Shown here: positions 61,701-64,000 of the stretch, in pieces
How positions within the stretch are numbered: the stretch's first letter is position 1
Layout: every line of letters starts with the position of its first letter
NCBI GenBank assembly: GCA_036873135.1
Contig: JAPTYO010000003.1
Span: 20,422,001-20,486,000, forward strand
From: Clarkia xantiana subsp. parviflora
Lineage: Eukaryota; Streptophyta; Magnoliopsida; Myrtales; Onagraceae
Direction: 5' to 3'
Length of the DNA: 64,000 nucleotides
The notes under the pieces: model-generated
Databases searched by the model: none
Told to the model about the DNA's origin: nothing
What the model saw: only the letters and a program-made list of their open reading frames with translations
Made by a program: the position numbers and the translations under genes

Positions 61701-62294
61701 GTGTGTTAAATGCTAAGGTTGTGCATTTTTACTTGCTGTTACTTATCCAGATTTTGTGGGGTAATTAACTTCACACAAAGTTAATTTTTCCAGAATTTTG
61801 TACATTCGTTTGGAGAGTTACACATTGTGTGATGGAAGAATAACAAACTAGCTAGACTGAAGAAGTTACTATTGTGTTCGGAAACACGACAACTTTGAAT
61901 AAAAGATTTTTTTTACTTATGTATCGGAAAAAATTTGACAAATTAGTAACTTGATAGATTTCAATCCTTATTTCATTAAGTAATAATAATTATATCTTTG
62001 AGAGAAAGGTAGTATGTGCAGAAGGTGTAAATCAACAGTTGTATTTGATATAGCATCTAAACAGTGTGTTACGATGCTAGTAATAAAACAGATAAATCAT
62101 TCTTGTTACGTGATAGTTCATATACAGTCAATACTTTTGTATTATGTGTATCTGTAATAGCATTATAGAGTAGTATCGTCTTGAACGTTTCGTTGAATTT
62201 CAAAATAGGCTTTGGGGTTAAATATCAAATAGTGGCGTGCAAATAGTTAGCTGGTTTTCTGTTAGTCGAAGTTCAGAAGCTAACAATAAAGGTA
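61701..62294. other. upstream region of peroxidase, no other gene
   Basis: Promoter-distal sequence up to the start of Helitron copy 5. AT-rich with no recognised element. Confidence 0.45.
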
Positions 62295-64000
62295 TCTACT
62301 ATATTATATTAATTCGGTATCGGAAGCCCTCTAGCTGACACGCGGACAGTTTGTCCAGTCAGCGTTGCCTAATTTAATCGGAATTTAATAGGGGTTCTCT
62401 AAATTTAGATACATAATATTGATTGATTCAAAATTAAGAAGTAGTTTTATATCCTATTTTGGTCTCTACGCAATTTAAAAAAACAAATTTATTAAAAGTT
62501 TCCTTTTAAATTCATTATCTATACAGTTTGGTTCCGGAAGATTATAGGCCGCCACGTACACACAATATATATAGTATGTAAATAATATATATCAACGACT
62601 TCTTTTTATATAATTAATCTGTGTATTTCTTCCTTTATTATGTAGGGAAATAAATTAAAGCATCTTCCAAATATAGAACGTGAAAGCCATAAAAGAAGCA
62701 ATGTCTCATATTCGTCAAAATATTAAATTTATTAAATAAATATGTCCGGTATTTTTGGCCAAATTATATATCCGGTGTTGATATTGCCATTAATTGATAA
62801 TAATAGTTATAGAAAATACTAATATTAAACACCTTAAGGATACACGCATGTTCTATACTTCCTGGAGGTTACCTTTTTTTTATAATGTTAATTAGTCAAT
62901 AAATAATTATAAATTGATAGTATATATACATATACATTCTATTCTATTCTAGCATATAAAAGCACTTTTGATCCTCACTCTACGAAGTTTAGACCGTGAT
63001 TTTCATCTAATCCATATGCAACTGAAGGTCTAAACCGATAATCGAAGATATTCCCAACATCAGTCACGATCTCGAGCAATGGCTCCCTCCAACCACACCT
63101 CATCTCGATCATTACTTCATTTTTATCGACTCGACAAATAAACGGTAAGAAACATCGATGTAATGCTCGATTTTCTTCCCATAAATTCTCTAATAATTAA
63201 TTCTTCTATTTTGTCTCGATGGTCTTCCCCGGATCGAGCTTTAGATCTATTAAGTTTCTTTATTACTGCAATCTACTTTCAAGATCGGATGTGATGGAGC
63301 TGAAACTTTCACAAGACAAGACGGTGAAAGATATCGCAGATGGTCTAAATTGCGCCATTTACAACCCGTGTACGTAGTTGCAACCATAATAAAGCAGGTC
63401 ATAGTAGTGTGCAATAATAATAATCGTACTCGGAAGATCATAATAAGTTGGTTACGAATTGCGATAATATTTATCTTTTGACATTGTAGATACCTGGTAA
63501 ATTGGTAGAGCATTTCTCGGGACAGAGTCCATATTAGTCTAGCTAATTGTAATGTTATAACTTAATTATTAGTTTGGTTCTTTATTTGTTGGTGATGGGT
63601 GTTCTCATTATTAGTTACGAAATTTAAACTTTTTTTTATTGAAGAAAGAACGACTAATTTATTAAGACAATCAATTTTTTTTTTTCATTGGGCTATTATC
63701 AATCGATGTTTTTTTAGTTTTTTTTCTTTGATTGAGTTGATTATTTAGTTAGTAAATCTTTTTTTTTTTCATCCATATGTTTGGCTACTCATTTTGACAT
63801 CTGTTCTATACAAAATTTTGTATGTTTTGGATAGTCAATCGATCAGTAACTTTCAAAATTAACATGTGAAACCGTCCTCGATAATATGTGCGGGCAAATA
63901 TAAATATTTACATCTATTTCTTTTAATTCATTTTTTTACATATATTATTTTACAGATAATTTATGAATACGTTATATCTTTATTTACTTTTTATTTATTA
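62295..64000 (+). mobile_element. Helitron-like element, copy 5 (runs off the window)
   Basis: Starts with TC (TCTACTATATTATATTAA) after an A and carries the shared head (62295-62557). No hairpin/CTAG end appears before 64000, so the element continues outside. The interior has no recognised gene; short frames at 63080-63150 and 63250-63510 are unremarkable. Confidence 0.62.

Noticed and set aside
63080..63513. Short ORFs in Helitron copy 5
   Set aside because: Frames of 20-87 codons with no domain, splice context or composition bias; not distinguishable from chance.

Overview
This is a plant nuclear window, almost certainly from a eudicot. The evidence is spliced genes with GT-AG introns, AT-rich intergenic DNA, plant-specific families (PLS-type PPR, class III peroxidase, WUN1-like NTF2, ACT-type HLH) and a typical plant transposon load. 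I cannot name the species. I recognise seven protein-coding genes; most of the remaining sequence is transposable-element DNA, much of it defined here by paired ends and target-site duplications (TSDs).

Layout. 1-11.6 kb is a head-to-tail chain of three Helitron-like elements sharing a ~260-bp 5' head and a CCCGCGC-GGT-GCGCGGG hairpin followed by CTAG. 12.25-17.66 kb is a complete but disabled Ty1/copia retrotransposon with a 5-bp TSD. 18.3-18.8 kb (minus) is a WUN1/NTF2-like gene whose conserved coding frame extends well above its first ATG. 19.7-33.4 kb is another element-rich stretch: Harbinger-type MITEs, a hAT MITE, SINE pieces, two more Helitrons and a 1.1-kb TRIM-like element with TATA-type LTR ends.

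34.9-61.7 kb is the gene-rich part: ARM-like membrane protein (-), PPR protein (+) sharing a promoter interval with it, SCREAM-like HLH/ACT protein (+), HIG1-domain protein (-), sororin-like cohesin protector (+) and class III peroxidase (-). From memory, the ARM, SCREAM-like and sororin genes have close relatives near one another on Arabidopsis chromosome 3 (around AT3G56210-AT3G56250), which suggests conserved microsynteny broken up here by insertions. MULE MITEs, a nested CACTA-in-hAT and a split foldback element lie between and inside these genes. 62.3-64.0 kb begins a fifth copy of the first Helitron family.

Most notable: a peroxidase with all eight cysteines and the proximal His but Gln-Val where the distal Phe-His should be; the probable non-AUG (CUG) start of the WUN1-like gene; the Helitron chain with two identical junctions; several ~13-22-bp A-run insertions with TSD-like repeats; a PPR intron bounded by a perfect 9-bp direct repeat; and a GC-AG intron in the sororin gene. 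Exons were assembled by hand from splice-site phases, and no similarity search was possible.
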